DNA from: Gnetum montanum
Taxonomy: Eukaryota; Streptophyta; Gnetopsida; Gnetales; Gnetaceae
Direction of reading: 5' to 3'
Assembly: GCA_015680685.1 (NCBI GenBank)
Contig: MNCI01011917.1
Coordinates: 225,604 to 289,603 of the forward strand
Length of the DNA stretch: 64,000 nucleotides
Numbering within the stretch: the first letter of the stretch is position 1; each line of letters starts with the position of its first letter. The notes under the pieces are model-generated. The model had not been told where the DNA came from. It did not search any database and was given only the letters and a program-made list of their open reading frames with translations. Of the stretch, positions 44,011 to 56,300 are shown piece after piece. The position numbers were made by a program, and so were the translations under genes.

Positions 44011-45570
44011 TTTTATTTATATACTTGATCAGTGCTTGTCTAAGATGAATGCAATGGCTTTATCATTATCAAAAGCCAAACTGCCAGTATATATCTAGAG
44101 TTACGGTGTCAAATTTTGATTAAGACCCTGCATCAGAAGAGAGAAATAAGTAAGCAGTGCTTTTTCAATAAATTCTAAAAACCAAACTATCCAACTATCA
44201 ATTTATTTTTCTAAATGCTTCTATTAATCAATTGCATTCTACTAGACAGTTGTATGCTTCTCAATGCCAGAATAATCAATTAAAACCCAAAAAGCTTTCT
44301 TTTAACAATTGAAGTTGAGACTAATAGAGAACCATAATGTGCAGGTGTGTGCCAAAGAATACAAGTACATGCATGAGGCCATGTATAAGAAAGTAGCGTG
44401 CATTAAGTAATAAAACTGTCAATCCAACCTTCAGGGTATGTGAATAATCAAATTAGTTTAACGGAAGAAGACAGCACTAATGAAAACGATTACATAAATC
44501 ATCTAATGTGCTGCACATTGAAAGAATTCCTGAAATAAAATGGTTGTTAAGACCTTGTGTCATGTTATTCTTCAAATAACATAGCTAAGAATCTTTGCTC
44601 AAAGAAGAAGCAAATGGAACATTACAGGCCTTGTCCTTTCATTTTATCATTCTTTCAAATTTCCATAAAAATTATTTCAAGAGTGAAGCATATATCTCCC
44701 CGCGTACTGAAGCATCAAATTTTGGTTTCCTATAACAGGGTAGTCAATTATTAATATGATCTCTTTTTAACCGTTCAAAAAATATAACAAGGCAGCCAAT
44801 CAAATAATATCAATAGAAATGTGAAAAAAAAAACTAGGAAAATAAATCCTGAATAATTGTACAGAAAACAGTTTCATCTTACTTATAAACAAAGTAACTG
44901 GCGCAGACTATTATTTTATACACAGGAATCATAAAGTAGTTAAATGACTTAGGAAAACACAAAACACCCTCAAAGGAAGCTACGATTAGCACATTCCAAT
45001 CAAACTGATTTTGGCAATTGGTCCACTGTCATGATCTAATTGACTTAAATGGGAAAAAAGGCAAGATGGCAAGTATAACTTTCTGCAATAAATTCAGAGA
45101 ACCGGGCAATTAAATTCTTTGAAACTTTGTTAACAAAAGTGAGTGCAATATTTGAAATTATTTTACATTCAAATAAAACCACATAAAGCCAGATTTTTGG
45201 TCCCTCAAATCATTGTAACATACATACACTACTTTAGCTTTAAATAATAAAATAATTTGCCTTTGAGGCTTCTCAAAACTCAGACCATGTAAGTAAATAG
45301 TGTGGGTCATTTTTTATTTGAAATAATCAATAGTTCCATACAACTACTGACATTACATTTCCTGTTTTAAGCTCAAATTTAAATCCTATGACAGGTGTTA
45401 TCCCTCTCTTCGAAACGACTGCTTTGACCTATCAAGGTGCTTACATTTTCTCAAACATATTTGAAAAATCATAGAATTTTACCTACAAATTATCAATATA
45501 TTCAAAAAACCCAACACAGACAGCCCAAATCAATTTTCATTAATAAAGTATTGAAGAAGATGAAATTTAC

Positions 45571-45644
45571 CTAAACATAAGCACCTTTGCTAAACAAGCA
45601 GGTAGCTGTATTTCCCGATACATCTTGATCTGCACTATCACAAA
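45571..45644 (-). other. possible untranslated leader exon
   Basis: Seventy-four bases flanked on the minus strand by a T-rich acceptor (TTTTTTTACAAG) and a donor TTAG|GTAAAT. It lies between the candidate leader region and the start-codon exon. Only the splice-like borders support it. It could equally be chance within intronic DNA. Confidence 0.15.
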
Positions 45645-46365
45645 CTTGTAAAAAAATACTATACTTCACCGTGATATGTTTTGCGCTTAAATTGTTGCAA
45701 AATCGGTTTGGTTGTTGTTTAAGCAATTTTGCAAATGTAAAATCTATCAGGGATTTTGTGAAAATAGCTCTCTCAGAGGTGCCTTCTTCCTTCACAATAA
45801 TGTCGGATGCTTTCGTTGAAATTTCTTTTGACTACCGGTTCTGCTATCTGATTGTTTGTTTGCTAAGAGAAAAAAATTTTAGAAATCATTTAACTAATTT
45901 CCAAACTTCGTTGACATTACAGCAATGCATAAATGGCAGTCACAAGGTACCTTTGAAGCTTTTTTTTCCTATATTGTATGTAAAAACATACTTTTAAATG
46001 TCTTATTCCTCACAGCTTTTTTAATATTATAAATTGAATTGATTTGAATTAGCTTAGTTATATATGTATAATATACATCTAAAATTTGGTTATGGGAAGT
46101 TGTATTGAAAATCCTAACCTCTTTTTGAGTGGCTGGGCTTGAACCCAAGTCTTACAACTATTCACTACTATTCATATTTTTTTTTTGCCAAATTCACATT
46201 CGCAGACATATCAACCAGTTTAACTTACAAAAATTATAATTCTAAAAAACATCAACAATGCAACTTACAAAATCTTATATCATCTGAGCTTTTGAATGTA
46301 AGTAATACGATGATTGTGAGCATTACTTTAAAATAACAGGTTTCATTATGTAAACCTAATGCATA

Positions 46366-46430
46366 GAAATAATAATCATAATCATCACCCTAGCCTTATC
46401 CCAACAAAATGGGCTCAGCTATATGCAGAA
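46366..46430 (-). mobile_element. RTE-type LINE 3'-end remnant
   Basis: Reads aataatcataatcatcaccc then TAGCCTTATCCCAACAAAATG and GGCTCAGCTATATG. This is the antisense of the widespread plant RTE 3' end (GCCGACCCCA...TGGGATAAGGCT plus a simple repeat). Confidence 0.6.
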
Positions 46431-47829
46431 AAATAATGCAATAAGAAAACTGTTAAAGAATAATAATGCAACCAAAAAATTGGTAAAACAAATATACAAC
46501 TTTTTCCTTTAGTTAAATTACGGTGATGTTTTCTTGTGTATGAATTCTATATAAAGATAACACCCAACCTTGTATTGGATATAAAGATAACAACACCCAG
46601 TTGTGTATTATTTTAATTTTTTTAAGATGAGCTAATTACATTATTAACCATGATGGTTGTCAAAATTTGAGTGCATTTATTCACTGAACTTTAGAAGAAG
46701 CATGCATAACTACTGCATAACCATTGTGGCTGTGAAAATTTCGGGTGAACGAACTTTCCTTCTGAATAATCATTATTCAGCAAGGTTGCTATGTGACGAA
46801 TATTCACAGAATTAGTGAATATTCCCCAGATTCTAAAATACTCAGGTTTACCTCTCTGATGTACCGATAAAATTATCAATTATTAAAGATGTGACTATCA
46901 CCCCTCAACAAATTTAAAAACCAATGGTTCCCATAACCTTTTAAAGAATTGACACAAGAACTGAAATTGTCCTAATCATATACAGATACAGTGATAAGTA
47001 ATTCATTGTTCTTGCTATAGAACAAGCTTTGAATCACTTCATTTGGGCTTATATTCAAGAAGCACACTTTCTTGTTTGCCTCTATGAATCGAGTGAAAAA
47101 CCAAGCAAGAACAATTTAGATCCAAGAAACCAAATCGGAGACACCAACCTAAGTGCATAGATCTGAATCATTGAAAATGCAAAGTAATCACCTTGACTAA
47201 ATTTTGCACATATGCCAGACTAAGCCAATCCAAACTAACTGCTGCACATATACCGAACTGAGCTAGCCCCAATATATGTGCAATAACAACTTTTTTAAGA
47301 AGTACAGTTTTAAAAACCAGCTAGTATCAATTTCTTCCTGCAAATGGTGATAAGTCACCAATCAGCTCTGCACAGCTGAATCGGTGATAAAATAAAAAAA
47401 TACACACCCAAGCATCAAAATACAAATACAATTTTCTTAACGACAAAACACAGCTGAAAAGACTAAATCCTGGGATCACACATTAGCTCAAAGACAACAC
47501 CACCAATATGAAAATACATCTTTCATAACAAGAAAAAACCAAAATAAAATGAAAACCGATAAAAGTAAATCAATGCAAGTTTCCAAAGAACCTCACACAA
47601 GTAAACCCATTAATGTAAACAAATCCGTTAAAAAAATAAATGCTTTAAATGCAGAAAAACACAACATGAATCTAGGGAAAATGGAATGGGAAGTTTGTGC
47701 AATAGTGAGGCAGGGTCCTTACATTGGTAACATAATTATTTACAACCAATTAACTTGGTAGCTTTTTCAAATCACTGAAAAATTCATAACCAAAGCAAAG
47801 TGTGTTAAGGTATTTTTCAAACATTTTTG

Positions 47830-48140
47830 GGAACAGTGCACAATAGGGGACGCAACCAGCATTGACTGATGCTAACCCATCTTAATCTCTTCCTCCAGTC
47901 ATTACCATGTCCATGCCATCTCCCGTTATCATCCCATCCACTTTTTACATTTTTCTTCATTCTTTCCTGATTTTTTTTTGTTTTCCCTGAGCTCTCTTCT
48001 ATGCATCATGTTTTAATCTTTGACACATAATGTTTTCAACTTTAGAAATTATTTGCATTCCGTATGTAAAACCAGTAATGGCAGTGCATGCCAATGTAAT
48101 TCGTTTTTATTAAATTTTTTATACAAAAATCAAAGCTTTA
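47830..48140 (+). repeat. left terminal inverted repeat
   Basis: Reverse complement of 50,375-50,709 with moderate divergence and small indels. Confidence 0.8.
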
Positions 48141-48545
48141 CCAAGATTCAAGACATGGTTTTAGTGTTTTCATTGCTGTACTTAACAAAATATTAAAACT
48201 GAAATAACTTGTTAATTAATTTTTTGCAATATGAATTTCAATGTTTAAAATGACTAGAACATACTACGTTTTGAGAAGAAATTGTCATAATAAGTTTACA
48301 ATTATATGATTTCTGAGTAGGATGAGATTTGACATAACTGTGGCACAAAGAGAGATTTGGTATGCTTGACAAGAAATGCACAGTTGAAGAAGAATATGCC
48401 TCCTATTCAACTTTCCTACCTTGCAATCCTTTTTAATGGTTACCATGACTCTACATTTTGCAACCCTTTAATGTAAGCTAGTTAAGGAGGCTCTCTTCAA
48501 TCTAGCCATTGATGGTTCTCTGTTAAGGAACTCAAAAGAATGACC

Positions 48546-48703
48546 ATAAGTACATCCTAAAAAATGTAGCAAACATGAGACTTTAGAAGAATTATAGAGG
48601 AATAAAATAATACCTTAAGTGTGATTCAAACTAATAAACTCTTGTCTAACAAGACAATGAGCTAACAACTTGAACCACTTACCACTAGCAATATACAATC
48701 CCC
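48546..48703 (-). mobile_element. tRNA-derived SINE, second subfamily
   Basis: The minus strand reads AAGTGGTTCAAGTTGTTAGC with GTTTGAATCACACTTAAGG, A and B boxes. The tail contains TTGCTACATTTTTTAGGATG. It is inside the long-inverted-repeat element and matches 49,200-49,362. Confidence 0.7.
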
Positions 48704-49199
48704 AAAATAATACTTTAATAGAATTTCGGTAATAATACTAAGAATTAAAACATAGTGATGATTGAATTAGAACTTGAACTTGCAACTAACTTCTTATAAA
48801 AACAATATTATAACTTTGATATATTGCACAAGGTATAATTATATCAACTTTTTTTCTCAAGGATTTTAAATTCATTACTATCATCATTTTTGTATGTCTT
48901 TACAAGTTGGTAGTATATGAAAGATTGATTTAAGTAGAACCTATTGATTTAATAAATTATTTTCTTGAAGTATCCAACATTGGTTAAGATTTTCATCAAC
49001 ACCTTTCAACGTTGGCTATTAATGGAATTCCCCCACCAACCAAACCAAGCAAAAATTTGATATTGAACTTTCTTCTCATGACAATTATATTTTATTCTCT
49101 TAATCTTTTAAGTTTAAGTTCTAGTGAATTTTACTAATCATCTTGGGACCCCACTTGGGGAACATGAGAAGGAGGGGTGTCAAAATCAAAAATAATTTT

Positions 49200-49362
49200 G
49201 ACTATAGGTACACCCTAAGACATCTAGCCAACATGATACATTAGAAGAATTACAGAGATTCTTTTAGAGGAATATAACAATGCCTCAAGTGTGACTCAAA
49301 CCAGTAACCTCTTTCTTAACAAGACAATGAGCTAACCACTTGAGCCACTTATTACAAATATT
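49200..49362 (-). mobile_element. tRNA-derived SINE, second subfamily
   Basis: The minus strand reads AAGTGGCTCAAGTGGTTAGC, GGTTTGAGTCACACTTGAGG, and a tail TGTTGGCTAGATGTCTTAGG. The best A and B boxes in the family. Confidence 0.75.
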
Positions 49363-49807
49363 ACAACATATGAAAAGGGGGGTGTTAGAACTCAAAATAA
49401 TTAAAATATAGGTACACCCCAAAAGATACAATCCATTTTTTTTAGGGAAAGGCAGAAAATGTATTAAAAATAAAGAACAAAGTTGCATCAGTCAAGGCCT
49501 GCAAGTGTTCATGACTATCCAGAAAGACTCCAGAGACCAAAAAAATAAATCAGCATTGCCCACTAAAATTGAACCTATAACTGGAAACTTCCAAATCAAA
49601 CTTGGTACAACATAAGAAAGGTTTCTCATAGAACCACTTATAGTATCATTTAGGCATTGTTTAGAGTATGCAACTTATGATTTACAAGTCATAGGTCATA
49701 TTCCAATGGGTTTTCTGATCTAATACACAATTATGCTCTGCTTAAGTTTTATATTGGCTATATGTCCATGAATAAGTACAGTCATTTAGTTTCAGCAGCT
49801 TGCCAAT

Positions 49808-49965
49808 TAGAGATGGCTTAAATTATTAGCTCATTGTTTGACAAGAATTTGCAAGCAAGCTGTCAGTTTGAGCCATACCTTAGGCATGATTATATTGCTC
49901 CATAATTCTTCTAAAGTACCATGTTGGCTATATGTCTTGGGGTATACTTCTAGTCAAATTCTTTT
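49808..49965 (+). mobile_element. tRNA-derived SINE, second subfamily
   Basis: Plus-strand copy: GATGGCTTAAATTATTAGCT, CAGTTTGAGCCATACCTTAG and tail ATGTTGGCTATATGTCTTGG. It is opposite in orientation to the copy at 49,200. Confidence 0.7.
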
Positions 49966-50374
49966 GGATTTCAAAATCCCACTCTCATTTAGTTTCTACA
50001 CTTCCAATTTTGCATTCATTTGTTATTATTTAAATTTTAATTAATATTTTATCATAAATTTTAATTTCAAACTATTTTTCTTCAATAAAGAAATGTTATT
50101 AATTTTTAAAATCCTCTCAGAAATCTAACTTTTTTTCTTGGCCAATGAAAGTTAGTTCAACTGGTTAAGTGTATTACGTGTGGTTGTGTGAAGATGCAAG
50201 AAAAATCAATATTCTTTAACATCATAATGGTGTGTCCAACAGAAGAGAGTTATGAATACAAAAACACCAAAAACACTGGTGTAACCGAGAGCCGGGATCC
50301 AAAATGTCGATAATGTCCAAACACAGGGATTTTTCAACACTTTTGGATTTTACCATGTATTGTATCTTAGTTAA

Positions 50375-50709
50375 AGTTTTGATTTCTCTTGTATATTCAC
50401 GGGAGATTTTGTATAAAAATTTTATAAAAATGGATTACATTGGCATATGTCAACGTTGCTGGTTTTAGGTACGGAATGCTAATAATTTCTAAAGTTGAAA
50501 ACATTACATTTCAAAGATTAAAACATAACCCAGAGAAAAGCGCCCACAAAACGAAAAGAAACAGGAAAGAAGAAAAATGGGAAAAGTGAATGGGATGGTG
50601 GGATGGGATGATAACGGGAGATGGCACGGATATCGTAACAACTGGGAGGAAGAGGTTAAAATTCATCAGCAGCAGTCAATGCCGGTTGTCCCCTATTGTG
50701 CACTGTTCC
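50375..50709 (-). repeat. right terminal inverted repeat
   Basis: Pairs with 47,830-48,140. The G/A-rich block 50,520-50,670 is the best preserved part. Confidence 0.8.
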
Positions 50710-51399
50710 TTATTTTTTTATGCACTGCTGAAATCTTGCTCAGCCATTTTTCCCCAGCTGAAAGTTGCACTGTTTTTTATTTGCATTGTGGTGGAAGGCT
50801 GAAAGGTTGTCACCACGCAAGAGGCCTTTTGGGACTAGCCAAAATTTGTGGATTAAAGGTCAGTTATTTCTGCACGAACTTTGCTCAAAGTTGTTCAAAT
50901 TTGAAACTTATCTTCATGAATATATTTGGAAGAAAAGGTACAATGATGGGGAGAAATAGAATTTTATGCTTTAATTCAGCACATTGAGGCTTATGATGAA
51001 GAGAGTTTGATTTCACCTGTTCATTTTTGACATTTGACGTTGCTAATACTTTGTTGGAAATGCGCACAGATTTTTCATGCATTCCTTATTGCTGTCATTC
51101 ATTTCTTCCTATTGTTGTTGCTGTTATGCTGTGTAAATGTCCAGACAACCATTTGGTTTGTCTAGCTCATTCCATGTAAAATGAGTTTCGAATTCATGCT
51201 ATCTTTGCGAAGAATCTGCTAAATAATAATTTTCTGGTGCCGGTTATTACCGGTGATAAGAACCTCCGCCCCTATTGTTAAACCTTTCCAAAGGAATAAT
51301 AAAAATAGAGAGACAAATTTTACAAGAAAACAAAATCTTAGCTCAAACAAAGAATTTCAACGGCAGAAGTACGGAAACAAAAAAACAGAAGCCTACTTG
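50710..51399. other. no gene recognised between inverted-repeat element and leader region
   Basis: A 136-codon plus-strand frame (50,577-50,987) starts inside the terminal inverted repeat and has no domain, so it is not called a gene. Confidence 0.4.
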
Positions 51400-52030
51400 A
51401 AGCTCTCTCATGTGCATAGGTGGAATTAAGGCACCGATCTCTGAGCGTTGGAACCTGCGCACGCCATTATGGGAACAATGGAGAGCCCGCCACAACTCGC
51501 CTTCCAGAGCTCGGCTGCTAGCTAGACGACACCTTCCTCGCCTCCATTATTTTTCAAGCTCTCTGTCAAACTCTAACTCAGCAACTCCAACCGCATTAAT
51601 CCTCAAAAACCACACTCAGTCCTGCCTCAACAACGGATCTTCTGCGCCGTTATATACAATATCTTCCTTGCCTCAACCTCGCACTGACTCTGCAACTTCA
51701 TTACTCTACAAAATTCTCCACTCTCTCCTTCAACAACATAACTCCGTCGTTTTACATCTCCAACAATACGATCTGCCTTGCCTTGAACAAGGCTTCCCCT
51801 AAATCACGCTCTTAAACTCTAATTATGCAACTTCAACTCGTAATAAAAAAAATCGATAGACAAAACGTCGCTCCCTCCTTCAACACCAGATCTCTGCAGT
51901 CCGGTACCCCGCTGGCTCTACGAACAACCTAGAAGGAAAAATCAACCTGCAATCTACGAGTCTAGGTTGCTGCGTAGGAGTTTCGCGGCACCAGTGACGG
52001 AAAGTTGCAGCAGAGACGTTTAATCGAAAT
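51400..52030 (-). promoter_or_regulatory. candidate promoter and untranslated leader of the ALA2-like gene
   Basis: This stretch is richer in GC and CpG than its AT-rich surroundings and matches none of the repeat families here. Read on the minus strand it is purine-rich, full of GAGG, AAGG and GTTG, as in plant 5' leaders, and contains about three diverged copies of a roughly 110-130 bp unit. It lies about 7.4 kb upstream of the start codon, so a leader intron would be needed. The placement is inference. Confidence 0.3.
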
Positions 52031-52322
52031 AAAAATAGACCATTTTGACCGTGTCTAAATAGATTTTGTTAAGGTAAAATAAGCTTTTGTCTTGGTCATC
52101 TAAAAAAGCATGCTCCCAAAACCAGGGATAAAAAAATGAAATTTTTTAAATTTGCATTTCTCATGCACTCTACTTAATACCATATTAAATGCAAAAATAC
52201 TTTCACATTGCACAAATGACCATCGATTACTTTTGTACAGAAGATAACAAATATTCTTTGGTACGGCGAGTTACACTACAATAATGAGGATAAATATTCC
52301 TTTTTAGAGTGAATGACACTAT

Positions 52323-52480
52323 AATAATGCACATTAAGGTGTTAGCCTATTGCTAAGACATTTAATTTGGAAGTTTCAGATCATGGGTTTAATTCGTATG
52401 GGTAATGCTTAGTTATATAATGTTCTAATTGGACTATATATCTTAAGATATACCTATGTTCAAGCTTCAACCCCCAATAA
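52323..52480 (+). mobile_element. tRNA-derived SINE
   Basis: TAAGGTGTTAGCCTATTGCTA head, GATCATGGGTTTAATTCG as the B-box region, and tail GACTATATATCTTAAGATAT shared with the second subfamily. Confidence 0.6.
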
Positions 52481-52496
52481 TGCACATACAAATAAT

Positions 52497-52610
52497 AATG
52501 AGGTATTAACATAGCTGTAAGACTTTTAACTTGGAAGTTCTAAGTTATGGGTTTGATTTTAGTGGGCAATGCTAAGTTATAAAAAAAGTTTCAAGTTCGA
52601 CCTATGGGCC
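52497..52610 (+). mobile_element. tRNA-derived SINE
   Basis: AATGAGGTATTAACATAGCTG head and TTATGGGTTTGATTTTAGTG match the neighbouring copy at 52,323. The two lie head-to-tail. A homopolymer C then A run follows at 52,618-52,647. Confidence 0.6.
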
Positions 52611-53003
52611 CCCATAGCCCCCCCCCCAAAAAAAAAAAAAAAAAAAACCAAAACATACAAACTTCCTTGGGATTGCATGTGTATAAGCATACACATGCAC
52701 TCGCAACATTGCATTAAAGACATTGGTAAAGTCAATTTTGCTTGTGATACGATATCATATCTATGATATCATAGTAACAATGTCGTGGATACAATGTCAT
52801 GGTACATGCTACATCATCATTAATACGATGTCTCGGGATGTGTGTAGTCCTATAAATACCAACACTTGGGCACACAACCCATAACTTTTTCATTCCACCC
52901 TTAGCAAAATTCTTGCAATTTTATTTTGTAGTTAGTGATAGAGTAAATGTCTGCAATATGATGTTTAACAGTTGTGCGGAATCTTTATTTGAGGGAAATG
53001 TAC

Positions 53004-53019
53004 TTGGGCATAATTTATG
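53004..53019. repeat. target-site duplication of LINE C1 (3' side)
   Basis: TTGGGCATAATTTATG, identical to 58930-58945 at the other end of the element. Confidence 0.93.
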
Positions 53020-53312
53020 GGGGGGGGGTGTCTGACCCCAAAAAGAGAATTTTATTAATAGAAAACAAAATTTAGTACATAAGCTACTTCCAGACATATA
53101 TAGAGTGAGGAAAGGAGGAAGAGAAACCATGTTGACTGAGACTATTATAGAGGAAACATGTTAAACTTAGCATTCCACAGGGAATGGAAATGCAGTCCAG
53201 AGGTCAACCCTTCGCTGAAATGTGTGTATCTTTCCTAGATGTGGATCGTCGGAAGAGAACATAGGTGGAAGAAAGAGGAAAAGGCCGACTAGTGTAGAAA
53301 ACTGTGGCTTAA

Positions 53313-56300
53313 TTAGGAGACTTTCTTCTGAAGCGAGGCTTGATGATGGTGATTATTTGGATCTCCGATATGACTCCATGGCTGCAATAAGAGAAACAAC
53401 TGATTAGCATTCATCTTGAATTTTGGGGCTTGAGATATAATTTGGAAGTGAACATGCCGTAAAATTTGCATTTTTTCCGAAGTAGTTAGCTGTAAGGAGT
53501 TTGAAATAATTGTCTTTTGAAAATGTGTGGTACATCTACGTTTCCAAATATTATATAAGATGATGGGCCTAAGGATCTTCCATAGGAAATGAGAGTTTTT
53601 GGACCTGATAGGTAAGAAACCAAACATTACAGCCTCTTGTGTAAGAGTGCATGAGGGAAAAACCTTAGAGGCCCATTCCCATGCATGCTGAGCAAATGGG
53701 CAAAGCCAAAAAACGTGGACAAAGGTTTCAGGGTCTTTACATAAAGGGCACTTAGGGGAGTGAATCCCAAGATATGCTAAACGTTTCCCGATTGGGAGAC
53801 CTTGATGAAGAAAACACCAAAGGAATTGTTGAATTTTTGGAAGAGTCGGGAGATGCCAAATTTGGTTGAAAAGAGAGATCCAAAAATCCTCAGTTTCTTG
53901 TTTATTCCAAGATCGATTACAACGTAGAATGACTTCGGAAGAATCGTGTAACAATTGGAAGGGAACATGTGGCCGATAAGGAAAAATTTTTGACCCATTA
54001 GACCAATAGAGGCCATGAAATAGACCTTGGATAGCACCATCAAGGCGTAAAGATTGATGAAGAAATGTATGTAACTGGTGAAAGCAAAGCCTCATTGCTT
54101 TCGAAGCGCCATATAGGTTTTCGAACGCTTCCCAAGAAATCCATTGATTAGCAAGGCGAAGACAATTGAGGGAAATCACTCCCTTCCGGTACCAAATAAT
54201 GGCTAATCTTGCGTTAGTAATGGCAAGAGGGGAAGGGGTCAAGGGTAACCACCAAGGGCAAAGCATGGGAAGGAGAGTAGGGTTAAGATGGATATTAGAC
54301 CAATTAATATGATGGTGGAGAACTTGCCAAGCCTTCCATATGCTTTTGAATACATGGGAACCAGGAATGGAGATAGAATGAGGAGAGAAAATCCAATTAA
54401 TAGGATGGATGGTTTTCCAAAAAGGCTTATGTTTAGGAAAACTTTGATGAAGCCTTAGCTGGAGAAGATTTCCAATTATGTCAGAGGTGTCCAGATGTTG
54501 CACAAGCCACTTAGCTACTAAGGTGAGTCCCTGTTTGTATGAATTCAACAGTCCTAATCCTCCTTTGTTTCTAGGAAGAGTGACAATGTTCCATGCAACA
54601 CGATGAAAACCACGCTGGGAATCTTTAGATGACCACATGAAGTCTCGAAATAATCGCTCCAAGTTTTGATAGGCTGTGTGGGAAGGAGCCCAGCATGAGG
54701 AATAATATACATGGGTAGAAGCACAAATGGATTTACAAACAAGATATTTTCCTGCCAAGGTAAGGGGCTTAGTCTTCCACTTTTTAGTTTTCTTACGAAT
54801 ACGAGAGATAACTAGCTCCCACAATGTAGAAGTAGGACCACGAAATCGAAAAGGGATTCCCAAGAGCTTCATGATCTCATGGTCTTGGATTAATTTCCAT
54901 GGATAGGTGGGGAGTTTACTATAATTGTTATGAAAACTATATACAGAAGATTTAGACCAATTAATGGTAGAACCAGAGAGAGAACAATATTGCTCTACTT
55001 GGGCTAAAAGACGTTTAACGTTATCGGTTGTATTTTGGATTAGAAAAAAAGAGTCATCAGCAAAATGCATATTAAGCAGTTGATGTTGAGGAGAGGAAAA
55101 GTGCATGCCATATAGCATACCTGAGTGAATATCGTGGTTAATTTGATGGCAAAGGAAATCCGCAGCAATTATAAAGAGATAAGGGGCAGGAGGACAACCT
55201 TGTCTTACTGATCTATGAATTACAAAGGGGGCGGTGATGCCAAAGGTGGTGGCTATTCTCGCATTAGCATTTGAGAAGAGACATTTCACCATATGAAGAT
55301 ACTTGGAGCCAAAACCGAGTTTTGACATAGTTTGAAGGATGAAGTCCCACTTAATGTTGTCATAGGCCTTAGCATAGTCCAATTTCATCAAAAGGATGTC
55401 TTGGCCATCATCCTCAGCCCACTGCAAACCTTCCCAAGCAGCCACAACATTATCTAAGATATAACGCCCTGGGACAAATCCGGTTTGTTGAGGGGATATA
55501 ATTTTATGAAGGAATTTTTTCAAACGTAAAGCTAAGCATTTGGCCCAAATTTTGTATACCACATTAAGAAGAGTAATGGGTCGCCAATTAGCTATACTAG
55601 TAGGGTCTCCTGATTTGGGAAGGAGGCGAATAATCCCAAGATTTAAATTTGGTCCAAGAGAACCTAGATAGATAGCCTCTTTAATTACTTGGAAAAGGTC
55701 GTGGCCAACTAGATTCCAATGCCTCTGAAAAAACTCAACAGGGAAACCATCATATCTAGGAGCTTTCCCAGAGCTAAGTTTGAAACAAGCATGTTGAAGC
55801 TCTTCTAGAGTGATATTAGCTTCGAGGATGTAAGACATGGATGAGTCAACTAACCTAGGATAGTTACATGTAGTGTCCTCAAATGATGAGAGATTCATTG
55901 GGGAAGCTGTAAACAAGGCTTCAAAGTGCTCCTTAAGGTAAGAGAGGATACTCTCATGATCATTGATAATAACACCATCCCTAGCGAGAGTATCTGGGGA
56001 TGGAATGGAAGGAGAGCTGTTAAGATATTTAAAAAATTCCTTACATTGCTCATCTTGAATCTTCAACCAAGTAAGTTTACTTTTGATTAAGGCACTGTGG
56101 GCCTTGTGGACTTCCCAAGATTGGAAAGTGGAACGAACTTTAGCAAGTTCTTCGTGAATGTGGGTGTTAAAGGGTTCTATGGATAACCTTTCCGTAAGAT
56201 TATTAATAGTTGAACAAATGTTGTTGTACTCTTGTTTAGAATGAGAGGCCACTTCCTTGCCGAACTTCCGAGCAAAGTTCCTCACCCTACTAGTAGTTCG

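Larger units (their letters stand above)
44011..47829. other. upstream of start codon, AT-rich, no gene
   Basis: Apart from the possible leader exon (45,571) and the RTE remnant (46,366), I see no coding signal. It is probably a leader intron if the gene starts near 52 kb. Confidence 0.4.
47830..50709. mobile_element. 2.9 kb element with long terminal inverted repeats (MULE-like, non-autonomous)
   Basis: The two ends are inverted copies of about 310-335 bp (47,830-48,140 and 50,375-50,709). The outermost bases are GGAACAGTGCACAATAGGGG on both sides. Shared internal blocks include GATAACGGGAGATGGCA and CGGAATGC-AATAATTTCTAA. Flanking nonamers acatttttg and ttatttttt match only 6 of 9, so a target duplication is not proven. 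No transposase is visible inside; the interior holds at least three SINE copies. Long inverted repeats suggest Mutator type. Confidence 0.6.

Noticed and set aside
50577-50987. 136-codon plus-strand open frame as a gene
   Set aside because: It starts inside the right terminal inverted repeat, uses no recognisable domain and has no conserved neighbour; likely chance.
51410-51802. 130-codon plus-strand open frame
   Set aside because: Low-complexity Ser/Asn/Leu composition follows from the purine-rich minus strand; better read as a leader or promoter of the minus-strand gene.
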